Made by a program: the position numbers and the translations under genes. From positions 1-18,894 of the forward strand of contig CAJMRP010000030.1 in NCBI GenBank assembly GCA_905215765.1: a stretch of 18,894 nt of DNA. The letters run 5' to 3'. The notes beneath the pieces are model-generated. The model was not told the origin of the DNA, searched no databases, and saw only the letters and a list, made by a program, of their open reading frames with translations. The DNA comes from an uncultured bacterium. Lineage in GTDB: Bacteria > Actinomycetota > Coriobacteriia > Coriobacteriales > Coriobacteriaceae. Every line of letters starts with the position of its first letter. Position 1 is the stretch's first letter. Below, one piece after another: positions 1 through 7,206 of the stretch.

Positions 1-45
1 AACTGGTGTGTCCATCCTCGCAGTATCCGGTTCTCAAGGTGCACG
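1..45 (-). promoter_or_regulatory. rRNA-operon leader/spacer-like antitermination element
   Basis: Read on the minus strand, positions 43 to 30 give TGCACCTTGAGAAC, followed by CGGATAC. This resembles the boxA-type antitermination element (TGTTCTTTGAAAAC in Bacillus; CCTTGAGAAC in actinobacterial rRNA leaders) that precedes 16S or 23S rRNA. It suggests an rRNA operon running leftward out of the window. No 16S 3' end is visible to its right, so it would be a 16S leader rather than a 16S-23S spacer. The rRNA itself is not in the window, and the call rests on motif memory alone. Confidence 0.4.
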
Positions 46-141
46 CCCCGCGGCTCATCCGGTTCCACCGGGCCGCGCGGCAAGGAGATATATTGCCAGA
101 CCGGAGGGCCCCCGCGGGCGGGAATCGCGCACTCCATATTT

Positions 142-181
142 TGTTCACAAATGAACAGGTCCCTCAGTCGCATCACTGAGG
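142..181 (-). other. two small hairpins after a decayed gene end
   Basis: Two short inverted repeats lie side by side: CCTCAGT/ACTGAGG (162-168 with 175-181) and TGTTCA/TGAACA (142-147 with 152-157). On the minus strand they directly follow the stop codon at 182-184 of the broken reading frame. They could be an old terminator, but no run of T follows. The rest of 45-141 is very G/C-rich and holds no gene that I can see. Confidence 0.3.
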
Positions 182-349
182 TTAAAACTGAAGCAGCAGC
201 TTCTGATATTGGCGATGACCAGCTGGTTTATAGGTGTTAAGACATCGGTCATCTCTGGAGCGCCACTTTACTCCAAAAGCATCAGCTATTTGTTTCCCGT
301 CGGTAAAAGGCAGGTTTTGTTCGCCAAGCGTTCTTATATATAGATAGAT
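182..349 (-). pseudogene. 3' remnant of an unidentified gene
   Basis: A minus-strand frame from about 349 down to the TAA at 182-184 stays open for about 55 codons and reads like real protein, with a stretch GKQIADAFGVKWRSRDDR that resembles a helix-turn-helix. It has no credible start codon or ribosome binding site. On its 5' side it runs into the terminator repeat at 350-405, as if the front of the gene had been replaced. I do not recognise the family. It may be the surviving tail of a gene truncated when the traX islet or the repeat arrived. Chance coding potential remains possible. Confidence 0.3.
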
Positions 350-405
350 ACGGGTTCGAACCCATGAAAGGGCGACAAAAAAAGACGGCCAACCGAAGTT
401 GACCG
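350..405 (-). repeat. terminator repeat, copy A
   Basis: This 56 bp segment is repeated at 1638-1692 with only one A of difference in a homopolymer (seven A here, six there). On the minus strand it begins with a stable hairpin (GGTCAAC, loop TTCG, GTTGGCC) followed by a T run, which is an intrinsic terminator. It ends in the perfect 12 bp palindrome GGGTTCGAACCC, which looks like a tRNA T-arm. Copy B sits just downstream of tRNA-Lys, whereas copy A lies beyond the traX gene, so the pair brackets the traX islet. Confidence 0.8.
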
Positions 406-409
406 CTTT

Positions 410-688
410 CTATTCTATGCTGGAGCATCCAGAGGGTGCTTCCGAACTCGTTTTCTCGCTGCCATTCATGCTTTCGAAGCATCTTTCGACCTTCGCAGTC
501 TCATGTTTTGAGGATCTGCCGTGTTTACCACTGTTATCAATGAGTGTGTGGAAGTGATCCGCATACAGATTCATGCGATCCGCCAGAGAACTGAGAAGCA
601 TCTTTCTGCAGCCCTCGTTGTCTATCCTCGCATCTCTCAGGTCTTCCGGAAATTCACAAGCAGTCTTAGGGTCAATTTGTTTCTGCTT
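410..688 (-). CDS. small unassigned frame, possibly degraded
   Basis: The minus-strand frame is open from just after a TGA near 689 to the TAG at 410, about 92 codons. The first ATG is at 601, giving a 63-residue product with no clear ribosome binding site. The part upstream of that ATG still reads like protein (for example CEFPEDLRDARIDNEGC), which suggests that the true start has been lost. It follows traX on the same strand. I recognise no family, so it may be a remnant rather than a gene. Nothing else is visible in 406-710. Confidence 0.2.
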   Translation of the reverse strand, partial: KQKQIDPKTACEFPEDLRDARIDNEGCRKMLLSSLADRMNLYADHFHTLIDNSGKHGRSSKHETAKVERCFESMNGSEKTSSEAPSGCSSIE

Positions 689-710
689 TCAGAGACCTGT
701 TTGAGAGTTT

Positions 711-1508
711 TTAAAGACAGTTCAAAACAATAAGCGAGACACCATAAAGCAGAGCAAGATGTGCCGGATAGAAAATGTAGAAGAAATATTTCAGCTTCAG
801 CCCTCGCTTGCCATTATAAAGATCGATAAGCAACAACGAAATTATCGCGGCAGCAACATCAGGATTAAAAATATTAGCTGTAGTGAACTCAAATCCGCCG
901 CCAATTATATGGCATGACGAAAGGAGCACTGCACATACTGCAGCAAAGAACATCTTAGCTTTGCTGTCATGGAATAAATAGAATGCAGCCACAAGCAGAA
1001 TGCCATACGCACCGCCATCCAGCTTAGTGTATTCAGCTGCCAGTGCTGTCAAAACAATCAGAGCAATTTCTGCAATGTGCCTCTTCCATTTTGAAAGACT
1101 TTGTATCTTTTCCAGAATAATCAAAAAGACCAAGGAAAGCAGGAGCTCATACATAACATTCTGTTGCCGAAGGTCAAATAGCTGCCCGGTTTGAACGAAA
1201 TCGTATATGGGCTCCGCAATGATTGCGAAGACAAGCATATTTCGCAGGTACTTCTTTATGTCATGAGTATGCAAAAATCCCTCAACTATCAAAAAGCAAA
1301 ATAAGGGAAATGCAATTCTGCCAAGAACATGAAGCACATCCGAAGCCTCGCTTAGAATCGCCCACTGTTCGTCTGATATCTGATTGTACGATGCGTGAGT
1401 CATGATTCCATTGGTCAGGACGATCCTGCTTACATGATCGTGAACCATCGAGATGGCCGCTATTATCTTTAATGTGCTGCCGCTAATTCCGTATCTATCT
1501 GTTTTCAT
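711..1508 (-). CDS. TraX family membrane protein
   Basis: A 265-residue polytopic membrane protein with seven or eight hydrophobic segments. It shows landmarks of the TraX family (PF05857): LKIIAAISMVHDH near residues 13-25, an FP pair plus EG at 67-77 (RIAFPLFCFLIVEG), a conserved N117, D164-G, and YFFYIFYPAHL at 241-251. Plasmid-borne TraX acetylates F pilin, but chromosomal members outside proteobacteria have no proven role, so the substrate is unknown. The ATG at 1508 has AAGGA about eight bases upstream. The gene is visibly A/T-richer than its neighbours, lies between duplicated terminator and tRNA segments, and has no conjugation genes beside it, so horizontal acquisition is likely. A general acyltransferase-like membrane enzyme is the main alternative. 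Confidence 0.85.
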   Translation of the reverse strand: MKTDRYGISGSTLKIIAAISMVHDHVSRIVLTNGIMTHASYNQISDEQWAILSEASDVLHVLGRIAFPLFCFLIVEGFLHTHDIKKYLRNMLVFAIIAEPIYDFVQTGQLFDLRQQNVMYELLLSLVFLIILEKIQSLSKWKRHIAEIALIVLTALAAEYTKLDGGAYGILLVAAFYLFHDSKAKMFFAAVCAVLLSSCHIIGGGFEFTTANIFNPDVAAAIISLLLIDLYNGKRGLKLKYFFYIFYPAHLALLYGVSLIVLNCL

Positions 1509-1520
1509 TTCTTTTTCCTT

Positions 1521-1545
1521 TCTTTGGGTGGGCCGTCAGGGGTTC
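1521..1545 (-). repeat. duplicated tRNA-Lys 3' end
   Basis: These 25 bases are identical to 1702-1726, which cover the T-arm and acceptor 3' strand of tRNA-Lys plus eight bases beyond the mature 3' end. Identity stops within the T-loop sequence (A at 1546, G at 1727). A partial tRNA 3' end of this kind is the usual scar of tRNA-targeted integration or of a tandem duplication. It ends 12 bases before the traX start codon, so the traX segment begins at the scar. Confidence 0.8.
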
Positions 1546-1546
1546 A

Positions 1547-1616
1547 GCCTGCTTCGCAGGCGGCCGCTGCGGCGCTTTCGCGCCTTGCGCGCTGCGCTGG
1601 CAAACGCTCGCGCGTT
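1547..1616 (-). repeat. string of three small hairpins
   Basis: Between the tRNA-Lys scar and terminator copy B lie three compact perfect hairpins in very G/C-rich DNA. They are GCCTGC/GCAGGC with a 3-base loop (1547-1561), GGCGC/GCGCC with a loop reading GAAA on the minus strand (1571-1584), and AACGC/GCGTT with a GCGA loop on the minus strand (1603-1616). Two loops match the stable GNRA tetraloop pattern. The segment has no coding character. It may be a repetitive intergenic element or a structured RNA, and its function is unknown. Confidence 0.5.
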
Positions 1617-1637
1617 TACTCAGCTCCGCGCCCCCCG

Positions 1638-1692
1638 ACGGGTTCGAACCCATGAAAGGGCGACAAAAAAGACGGCCAACCGAAGTTGACCG
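1638..1692 (-). terminator. tRNA-Lys terminator (repeat copy B)
   Basis: An intrinsic terminator for the tRNA-Lys transcript: stem GGTCAAC/GTTGGCC closed by a TTCG loop, then GTC and a run of six T on the minus strand, followed by GTCGCCC and the palindrome GGGTTCGAACCC. It starts 18 bases past the tRNA end. It is the second copy of the repeat at 350-405. Confidence 0.8.
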
Positions 1693-1709
1693 TCTCAACA
1701 ATCTTTGGG

Positions 1710-1782
1710 TGGGCCGTCAGGGGTTCGAACCCTGGACCTTGGGATTAAAAGTCCCCTGCTCTGCCAGCTGAGCTAACGGCCC
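1710..1782 (-). tRNA. tRNA-Lys (anticodon TTT)
   Basis: On the minus strand a 73-base cloverleaf starts GGGCCGT at 1782, has the D-arm pattern TAGCTCAGCTGGCAGAGC, an anticodon loop CTTTTAA (anticodon TTT), the T-arm GGGTTCGAACCCC, and closes with ACGGCCC plus discriminator A at 1710. The bases after the discriminator read CCC, so CCA is not fully encoded and would be added enzymatically. It has its own promoter just upstream and a terminator just downstream, and its 3' end is duplicated at 1521-1545. Confidence 0.95.
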
Positions 1783-1791
1783 GCGGGTGGC

Positions 1792-1820
1792 ATTGTACCA
1801 CGGTCTGGGACTATTCCCAA
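1792..1820 (-). promoter_or_regulatory. tRNA-Lys promoter
   Basis: On the minus strand there is TTGGGA (1820-1815), a 17-base spacer, then TACAAT (1797-1792), ending 9 bases before the tRNA 5' end. Box quality and spacing fit a housekeeping sigma factor promoter. The -35 box overlaps the last codons of the aminopeptidase gene. Confidence 0.6.
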
Positions 1821-3091
1821 CTCCATTGGCCGTTCTGGAAAATCACAACTTCACGTCCATCAGGCGTAATGCCCTTAATATCGATGTCGTCCGTGCCGAT
1901 CATAAAATCGACGTGCGTGCTCGAGACGTTTACGCCATGCTCCAAGAGCTCCTCCTTGGACATGTCATACCCACCCTCGATGCACTCGGGGAAGCCGACG
2001 CCCAGCGCAAGGTGGCAGCTGGCGTTCTCATCATAGAGTGTGTCATAGAACAGAACGCCGCTTTCGCGGATCGGGGTGTTCTTGGAAATGAGCGCGACCT
2101 CACCCAGATGAGCGGCACCTTCATCGGTGTCAATAATGCTCGCAAGCGTCGCCTTGCCCACGCGGGCATCGTAGTCCACTACGCGGCCGGCCTCGAACTT
2201 AATCCAAAAATCGTCAACCTTGTTACCGTGGTGAATGAGTGGCATGGCCGAGTACACGATGCCGTCGGCACGCATACGATCAGGCGAGGTGAAAACCTCC
2301 TCGGTGGGTATGTTGGGGAAGAAGGGGTGTCCATCGGGCGTCCTGCCCTTGCCGCCGGCCCACTCGTGACCCTTCGTCATGCCAATCGTCAGATCGGTTC
2401 CATTTGCCGAGGTGTAATGCAGGCGGTCAAAACGATTGTCGTTCAGGAAACGCAAGTTCTTTTCGAACGCTGCGTCATGAAGTTCCCAGTCGCTCTCTGG
2501 GTCCTGGCCATCGGCACGAGCAGTGTGCAGAATCGCATTCCATAATTTATAGATTGCAACCTCATCGGCATCTCCCGGGAACACCTCGTGCGCCCAAGCC
2601 ACGACCGGAGCGCCGGCGATGCACCACGGATTGATGTTGTAATCCAGTCCACGGCGGAAAACTTTGCACTGCGTATTCCTCGCCTTGGATGCCGCGGCCG
2701 GCTTGGCTGGATCGATGCCCTTGAGGGCTGCAGGATCCGCACCCTCAATAAAGATAAAGCAGGCACCGTCCTGGGCCAGGGAATCCAGCTGCAGGCGCTT
2801 CCACTCGGGCGTCTGCTCAAAATAGCTTTTCTCGACATGCTCGTACGTGAGCCTCGTCACGGCATCATCGGCCCAAATGACCGTCACGTGGCCAGCGCCG
2901 GCGGCATAAGCCTCCGCAACCACCACGCGGGCAAAGGGCGCGCACTCGACCGGAGACTGAACGACGACCTCCTGGCCGGGCTTAACGTTTACGCCCTTGC
3001 GGACAACCAAGCGCGCGTAGTTTTTAATCTTGGGCTCCAGGGCCTTCATGCCCTCCAGAGCCTCTTCGACCGTCAGGGCAGCTCGAATCAT
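1811..3091 (-). CDS. aminopeptidase, peptidase family M29
   Basis: A 426-residue cytosolic metallo-aminopeptidase of the M29 family (AmpS/AmpT/PepS type), which removes N-terminal residues from peptides. The C-terminal half carries the expected metal-ligand pattern: glutamate in PNIPTEEVFTSP (E264/E265), GEVAL (E331), ENASCHLALG (H360) and HVDFMIGTDD (H393, D395). The spacing of these residues matches the family as I remember it. The first in-frame ATG is at 3103, but the ATG at 3091 has GGAG six bases upstream and is preferred; the first lacks any Shine-Dalgarno sequence. The gene stands alone, upstream of tRNA-Lys. There are no signs of damage. Confidence 0.93.
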   Translation of the reverse strand: MIRAALTVEEALEGMKALEPKIKNYARLVVRKGVNVKPGQEVVVQSPVECAPFARVVVAEAYAAGAGHVTVIWADDAVTRLTYEHVEKSYFEQTPEWKRLQLDSLAQDGACFIFIEGADPAALKGIDPAKPAAASKARNTQCKVFRRGLDYNINPWCIAGAPVVAWAHEVFPGDADEVAIYKLWNAILHTARADGQDPESDWELHDAAFEKNLRFLNDNRFDRLHYTSANGTDLTIGMTKGHEWAGGKGRTPDGHPFFPNIPTEEVFTSPDRMRADGIVYSAMPLIHHGNKVDDFWIKFEAGRVVDYDARVGKATLASIIDTDEGAAHLGEVALISKNTPIRESGVLFYDTLYDENASCHLALGVGFPECIEGGYDMSKEELLEHGVNVSSTHVDFMIGTDDIDIKGITPDGREVVIFQNGQWSWE

Positions 3092-3117
3092 GTGCCACTC
3101 CATCTATCTATAGAACA

Positions 3118-3150
3118 GTAAAAAGGCGCGCCGCAAAAACGACGCGCCTT
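3118..3150 (-). terminator. intrinsic terminator of the purC operon
   Basis: An eight-base-pair stem AAGGCGCG/CGCGCCTT (3123-3130 with 3143-3150) is followed on the minus strand by a T run at 3124-3120. It lies about 30 bases after the stop of the small membrane protein gene and insulates the aminopeptidase gene. Confidence 0.75.
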
Positions 3151-3180
3151 ATATCTTAGCGATATGTATGGATACAAACG

Positions 3181-3756
3181 CTACTTCTTCTTGGAGTCCT
3201 TCTTGTCCTCCTCGGCAGCCGAGCGCTCGATAAGAGCGTTGAGCTTGTTCTCGGACATGCCCTCGGCCTGCGTGCGGTACATGTTGCGTAGGGGACGGAT
3301 ACGAACGAAGTCGTAGATAAAGTCGCCCAGAATGATGACATAGGACAAAACGATGCCGACCATCTGGACGGGACTGGACACCGTGCCGCCGGGAGCGAAG
3401 TAGAGCGAAGCCCAAATTGCCACGACGAGTACCATGCCGATGGCGAGCACGGCCCACCAGATACGACGGCGCTTGGTGTAGTCCTCATCCTGCTTAAGGA
3501 GGATATTCGACACCGTGTAGATACGATCCTCACGAGCACGCTGCTTAGCCTTGCGGGCGCGCTTCTCCTCCTTGGAAAGGCCTTCCAGGTTTTCACCCTT
3601 CTCGAGCTCTTTGCGGCGTGCCTTGGATGATGCCGGCACGACGCGAACGGAGCTCGCTGCCTGGCGGGCGGGCTTAGCAGATGCGGCGGACTTGCGCGCA
3701 ACCCCGGTAACTTCGTGGGATTGCGTGCGCTTGTTCGTGGCGCTACGGGTACTCAC
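3181..3756 (-). CDS. two-TM membrane protein, function unknown
   Basis: A 191-residue protein without a family that I can name. Residues 1-99 are basic and Ala/Ser/Lys-rich with a charged, probably helical stretch (about 45-78). Two hydrophobic segments follow (about 100-121 and 129-151). The C-terminal tail is again charged and ends in a lysine cluster. The start is GTG at 3756, directly abutting the purC stop codon (TAA then GTG), with AAGGAG nine bases before the GTG inside the purC tail. Translation is therefore probably coupled to purC. Co-transcription does not imply a purine role. Both ends of the protein could face the cytosol. Confidence 0.8.
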   Translation of the reverse strand: MSTRSATNKRTQSHEVTGVARKSAASAKPARQAASSVRVVPASSKARRKELEKGENLEGLSKEEKRARKAKQRAREDRIYTVSNILLKQDEDYTKRRRIWWAVLAIGMVLVVAIWASLYFAPGGTVSSPVQMVGIVLSYVIILGDFIYDFVRIRPLRNMYRTQAEGMSENKLNALIERSAAEEDKKDSKKK

Positions 3757-4644
3757 TTATGCGTTCTCCTTCATGCTTGTGAACTGGGAGCCCGTGATGA
3801 TCTGGAAGGCCTCGCGATAGCGCTCGGACGTGCCATCGATGACCTCGGCGGGCAGGTGCGGGGTCTCCCCCGTCATATCCCAGTTGGCTTTGAGCCAATT
3901 GCGGACGAATTGCTTGTCGTAGCTGGGCTGAATCTTGCCCTCCTCGTAGCTGGCGGCAGGCCAGAAACGGCTGGAGTCGGGCGTGAGGCACTCGTCGATC
4001 AGCGTAACCTTGCCATCGATGACACCGAACTCGAACTTGGTGTCGGCAATGATGATGCCACGGGTCGCTGCATACTCGGCGGCAGCCTTGTAGATCTTGA
4101 GAGACAGGTCGCGGATCTGCGTGGCGATGTCCTCGCCAACGATCTCGCAGCAACGCTCAAACGAGATATTCTCGTCGTGGTCACCGATCTCGGCCTTCGT
4201 GGACGGGGTGAACAGTGGCTCGGGAAGCTTGGAGGCCTCGGTCAGGCCCTCGGGCAGCTGAATGCCGCAGACGGTGCCGTTCTCGTCATAGGTCTTCTTG
4301 CCCGAACCGGTCAGATAGCCGCGGACGATGCACTCGATAGGAATCGTCTGGGCCTTCTTGACCAGCATGGCGCGGCCTGCGAGGTAGTCACGATACTCGG
4401 CAAACTCCTCGGGGAAATCCGCCGGATCGATGGAGACGAGATGGTTGGGAACGATGTCGGCAAACTTATCGAACCAGAATGCCGAGATGCGGTTGAGCAC
4501 CTCTCCCTTAAACGGAATCTCGTCGGGAAGAATGAAGTCGAACGCAGAAATGCGGTCGGTGGCGACCATCAGCAGGTTTTCACCGGCATCATAGATATCA
4601 CGAACCTTGCCACGGGAATCCGGACGACGCTCCATCGTTGTCAC
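3757..4644 (-). CDS. purC: SAICAR synthase (purC)
   Basis: Phosphoribosylaminoimidazole-succinocarboxamide synthase, about 295 residues, catalyses the ATP-dependent joining of aspartate to CAIR in de novo purine synthesis. Signatures visible are SRGKVRDIYD at the N-terminus, ATDRISAFD, IVRGYLTGSG (about 106-115), IADTKFEFG (about 199-207) and LIDECLTPDSSRFW. The frame opens at a GTG at 4653, but AAGGAG overlaps that codon. The GTG at 4644 sits eight bases after AAGGAG and is the better start; the ATG at 4635 is too far away. The length suits the longer, yeast-like branch of the family. It is followed without a gap by the small membrane protein gene. Confidence 0.95.
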   Translation of the reverse strand: MTTMERRPDSRGKVRDIYDAGENLLMVATDRISAFDFILPDEIPFKGEVLNRISAFWFDKFADIVPNHLVSIDPADFPEEFAEYRDYLAGRAMLVKKAQTIPIECIVRGYLTGSGKKTYDENGTVCGIQLPEGLTEASKLPEPLFTPSTKAEIGDHDENISFERCCEIVGEDIATQIRDLSLKIYKAAAEYAATRGIIIADTKFEFGVIDGKVTLIDECLTPDSSRFWPAASYEEGKIQPSYDKQFVRNWLKANWDMTGETPHLPAEVIDGTSERYREAFQIITGSQFTSMKENA

Positions 4645-4753
4645 GTGAGTCACTCCTTACCTAAATACGACAGTAATGCAGGTTCTTCCCCGCACGTTTT
4701 CGCAAACTCGGAGCGGCAGGGACGAAGCCCCTCCTTCACCGAATAGCGAAAAG

Positions 4754-6319
4754 CTAGTGCTCCATTGTAGTAGATGCCGCGTCCGCCGTGTGCTCGCGAG
4801 GCAGATGAATCGTAAAAGTCGTACCCTTTCCAAGCTCCGACTCCACAGATATGTAGCCGTGATGACGCTCGACAATCTGCTTGGTCACGGCGAGGCCCAC
4901 GCCTAGGCCACCCGCCTCGCGGGCGCGACTGGCGTCGGCACGCCAAAAACGTCCGAAAATGCGCGACAAATCATCCTTGGCGATACCGATGCCTGTATCC
5001 GAAACCGCGATATCGACGTGCTTGCGGTCGCTGAGCACCGACACCACGACCCAACCCCCCTCGGGGGTATAGCGCATGGCGTTACTCAAGAGGTTGATGA
5101 CGCATTGCGTGATCATGTCGGGATCCGCCTCGACAACGTCATCGTGGCCCTGCGTCTCATCTGCAAAGCGCAGACGCAGGTCACGGTCGGCAAACAGGCG
5201 CTCCTGGCCATTCACAATCGAACGCACAAACGGCACCATATCCACCGGCTCCAGATTGAGCGGCGCGGTACTGTTTTCCATGCGCGACAGGTCGAGCATC
5301 TGCTGAACCAGACGGGCCAGACGACGCGTCTCGGAAGCGACCGTCTCCAGATGCTCGTCGTCGGTGGGATACACGCCGTCCTGCATGGCCTCGACCGTTG
5401 CAAGCATGGCCATGAGCGGCGTGCGCAGCTCATGGGCAACATCAGAGGTCAGGCGCTTCTCGTGCTTCATATCCTTTTCGAGTGAGGTGGCCATCTCGTC
5501 GAAGGTCTCTCCCAGCTGATCGATCTCATCATCGCCGCGCAAGCCCGTACGAGCGGACAGGTCTCCATCGCGAATCTGCTTGGCGGTGCTGGTAATACGA
5601 TGAATCGGCTTGGTGAGCATGCGCGACATGAGCGCTCCGATAACGACCGAGATGCAGACGGCCACAACCGCGGCAAGGGCCATGGCGTTAAAGGTCTTCT
5701 CTCTGAATGCTGAGTCTGCCCTGGTGAGCAGGGCATCGGAGCCAATCGCCCACAATTTGACCTGACCCACGTGCTCGCCGGAGGACGTCACGATCTCAAC
5801 GTTGGCAACACTATTGGAATCGGTGGGAGCAGACGAGACTGGACTGTGCGATGCCTTCTTTCCGCTCGTATCATCGGTCGTCGCCTGATTTTCGCGTACA
5901 TCGGCAGTAGCGCTTGCCGAGGGCCACGAGTCGTCGTAGACGATGACGCCCTTTTTATTGACGACCTGCATACCAAGATCGTCGGACACCAAACTCGATG
6001 TCGCGACCGTACGCAGCTCCCCCGCAGTCCAAGAACCGTTTTCCTCATATGACGTTGCCAACTTTTCGGCAGCGGAATTGGCGATTTCGACAATATTGGA
6101 GCGCGTGTAATCCGTAAAAACCGTGCCCCATACAACGGAGACTACGCCCACCAGCACCAATACCGTCATGAGCGATGTCAGGGCAAAAGCCAGGGCCATA
6201 CGCGAGGGATAGCTCATCGTTGGCCGTGAATCGGAACGAGGCGTGTTCCAACTAGCCTTGGAACCCGCCTCGCTCTCCTGCTTGTGCTTTTGTCCGATTT
6301 CAAAGCGCGCAGGTGTCAT
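4754..6319 (-). CDS. sensor histidine kinase
   Basis: A 521-residue membrane histidine kinase, partner of the response regulator just upstream. A 40-residue cytosolic lead is followed by TM1 (about 42-68), an extracytoplasmic sensor region of about 140 residues with a Ser/Thr/Asp-rich stretch, TM2 (about 211-232), HAMP (about 232-285), and HisKA with phospho-acceptor H296 in SDVAHELRTPL. The ATPase domain shows the N box around N409-N413, G1 DTGIGIA (441-447), the F box FGRFWR and G2 GGLGVGLAV (470-478). All catalytic motifs are intact. Its ATG follows the regulator stop by 11 bases, with AGGGA upstream, so the two form an operon. The ligand is unknown; the low-complexity extracytoplasmic part suggests envelope sensing, but that is only inference. 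Confidence 0.93.
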   Translation of the reverse strand: MTPARFEIGQKHKQESEAGSKASWNTPRSDSRPTMSYPSRMALAFALTSLMTVLVLVGVVSVVWGTVFTDYTRSNIVEIANSAAEKLATSYEENGSWTAGELRTVATSSLVSDDLGMQVVNKKGVIVYDDSWPSASATADVRENQATTDDTSGKKASHSPVSSAPTDSNSVANVEIVTSSGEHVGQVKLWAIGSDALLTRADSAFREKTFNAMALAAVVAVCISVVIGALMSRMLTKPIHRITSTAKQIRDGDLSARTGLRGDDEIDQLGETFDEMATSLEKDMKHEKRLTSDVAHELRTPLMAMLATVEAMQDGVYPTDDEHLETVASETRRLARLVQQMLDLSRMENSTAPLNLEPVDMVPFVRSIVNGQERLFADRDLRLRFADETQGHDDVVEADPDMITQCVINLLSNAMRYTPEGGWVVVSVLSDRKHVDIAVSDTGIGIAKDDLSRIFGRFWRADASRAREAGGLGVGLAVTKQIVERHHGYISVESELGKGTTFTIHLPREHTADAASTTMEH

Positions 6320-6330
6320 ATGTGATTTCC

Positions 6331-7053
6331 CTATTTCTCGTCCGACTTATCGGCCTTGGCCGGAGCCTCGAAGCGATAGCCGACACCATGGACGGTGTAG
6401 AGCCACTTGGGCTTCTTGGGATCATCGCCCAGCTTGGCGCGAAGATTCTTCACGTGGCTATCGATGGTGCGCTCATAGCCCTCAAAGTCATACCCGAGCA
6501 CTTTCTCGACCAGCTCCATGCGGTTATACACACGGCCGGGATGACGGGCAAGCGTGGTGAGCAGCTTGAACTCGGAAGCCGTCAGATCGACTTCCTTGCC
6601 CTCGACCAAGATCTTGTGGCCCGAGATATCGATGACCAGATCGCCGAAGTCGAGTACCTCGACGGCGGGCTCGTCGGCCTGATGGGCACGGCGGAACAGA
6701 GCGCGAACGCGGGCGACGAGCTCGCGCGGCGAGAACGGCTTAATCAGATAGTCGTCGGCGCCGAGCTCAAGACCGATAATACGGTCCTCGATCTCGCCCT
6801 TAGCCGTCAGCATGATGATGGGGACATCCGAGGTATCGCGAATGGTGCGGCAAACGCGCTCGCCGGGGATCTTGGGGAGCATAAGGTCGAGTACGACCAG
6901 GTCGAACTGATGCTTCTCGAACTCCTCGATCGCGGACTGGCCGTCGCCGACGCCCACAACCCAGTAGCCTTCGCGCTCGAGATAGGCAGCGACGGCGTCA
7001 CGGATTGCCTTCTCATCCTCGACCAGCAGAATCTTTTTTGCATCTGAAGCCAT
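6331..7053 (-). CDS. OmpR-family response regulator
   Basis: A 240-residue two-component response regulator. The receiver domain (about 6-120) has the acidic pocket E12-D13, phospho-acceptor D56 in LVVLDLMLP, T83 and K105 in the IKPF motif. The C-terminal winged helix (about 140-232) shows DLTASEFKLL, the recognition-helix region RTIDSHVKNLRAKLG and the closing YTVHGVGYRF, typical of the OmpR/PhoB type. The frame can start at a TTG at 7074, but the ATG at 7053 has a GGGGGG purine run about eight bases upstream and gives the normal N-terminus (MASDAKK). It is the first gene of the pair with the histidine kinase. Confidence 0.95.
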   Translation of the reverse strand: MASDAKKILLVEDEKAIRDAVAAYLEREGYWVVGVGDGQSAIEEFEKHQFDLVVLDLMLPKIPGERVCRTIRDTSDVPIIMLTAKGEIEDRIIGLELGADDYLIKPFSPRELVARVRALFRRAHQADEPAVEVLDFGDLVIDISGHKILVEGKEVDLTASEFKLLTTLARHPGRVYNRMELVEKVLGYDFEGYERTIDSHVKNLRAKLGDDPKKPKWLYTVHGVGYRFEAPAKADKSDEK

Positions 7054-7108
7054 AACACGGCCCCCCTGTCTCAATTAGCTAAGAACAAGCCCATTTTAAC
7101 GCACCTGA

Positions 7109-7147
7109 GCCCGCCGGATGCCGCTATGACGCGGCAGCTCGGCGGGC
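7109..7147. other. strong hairpin upstream of the response regulator
   Basis: GCCCGCCG (7109-7116) pairs with CGGCGGGC (7140-7147), and an inner TGCCGC/GCGGCA stem extends it. There is no T run on either strand, so it does not look like a normal intrinsic terminator. It lies between the lipoprotein gene end and the regulator start and could act as a partial terminator or as a leader structure. Confidence 0.4.
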
Positions 7148-7206
7148 GGTACTCACAATTACAACGCGTTTATTCCCCTGTTGGCGCCTTTTTAACCCCT
7201 CTAAGC

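Noticed and set aside
1787..3121. Two plus-strand frames (252 and 177 codons) over the aminopeptidase gene
   Set aside because: Antisense shadows of the M29 gene without ribosome binding sites or recognisable motifs.
3715..4746. 343-codon plus-strand frame over purC
   Set aside because: Antisense shadow of purC; low-complexity leucine, glycine and aspartate-rich translation.
4657..4753. Purine-responsive riboswitch before purC
   Set aside because: Only small stems are visible, with no recognisable purine or other aptamer core.
7109..7147. Intrinsic terminator of the lipoprotein gene
   Set aside because: The stem is strong but no T run follows on either strand, so it is listed only as a hairpin.
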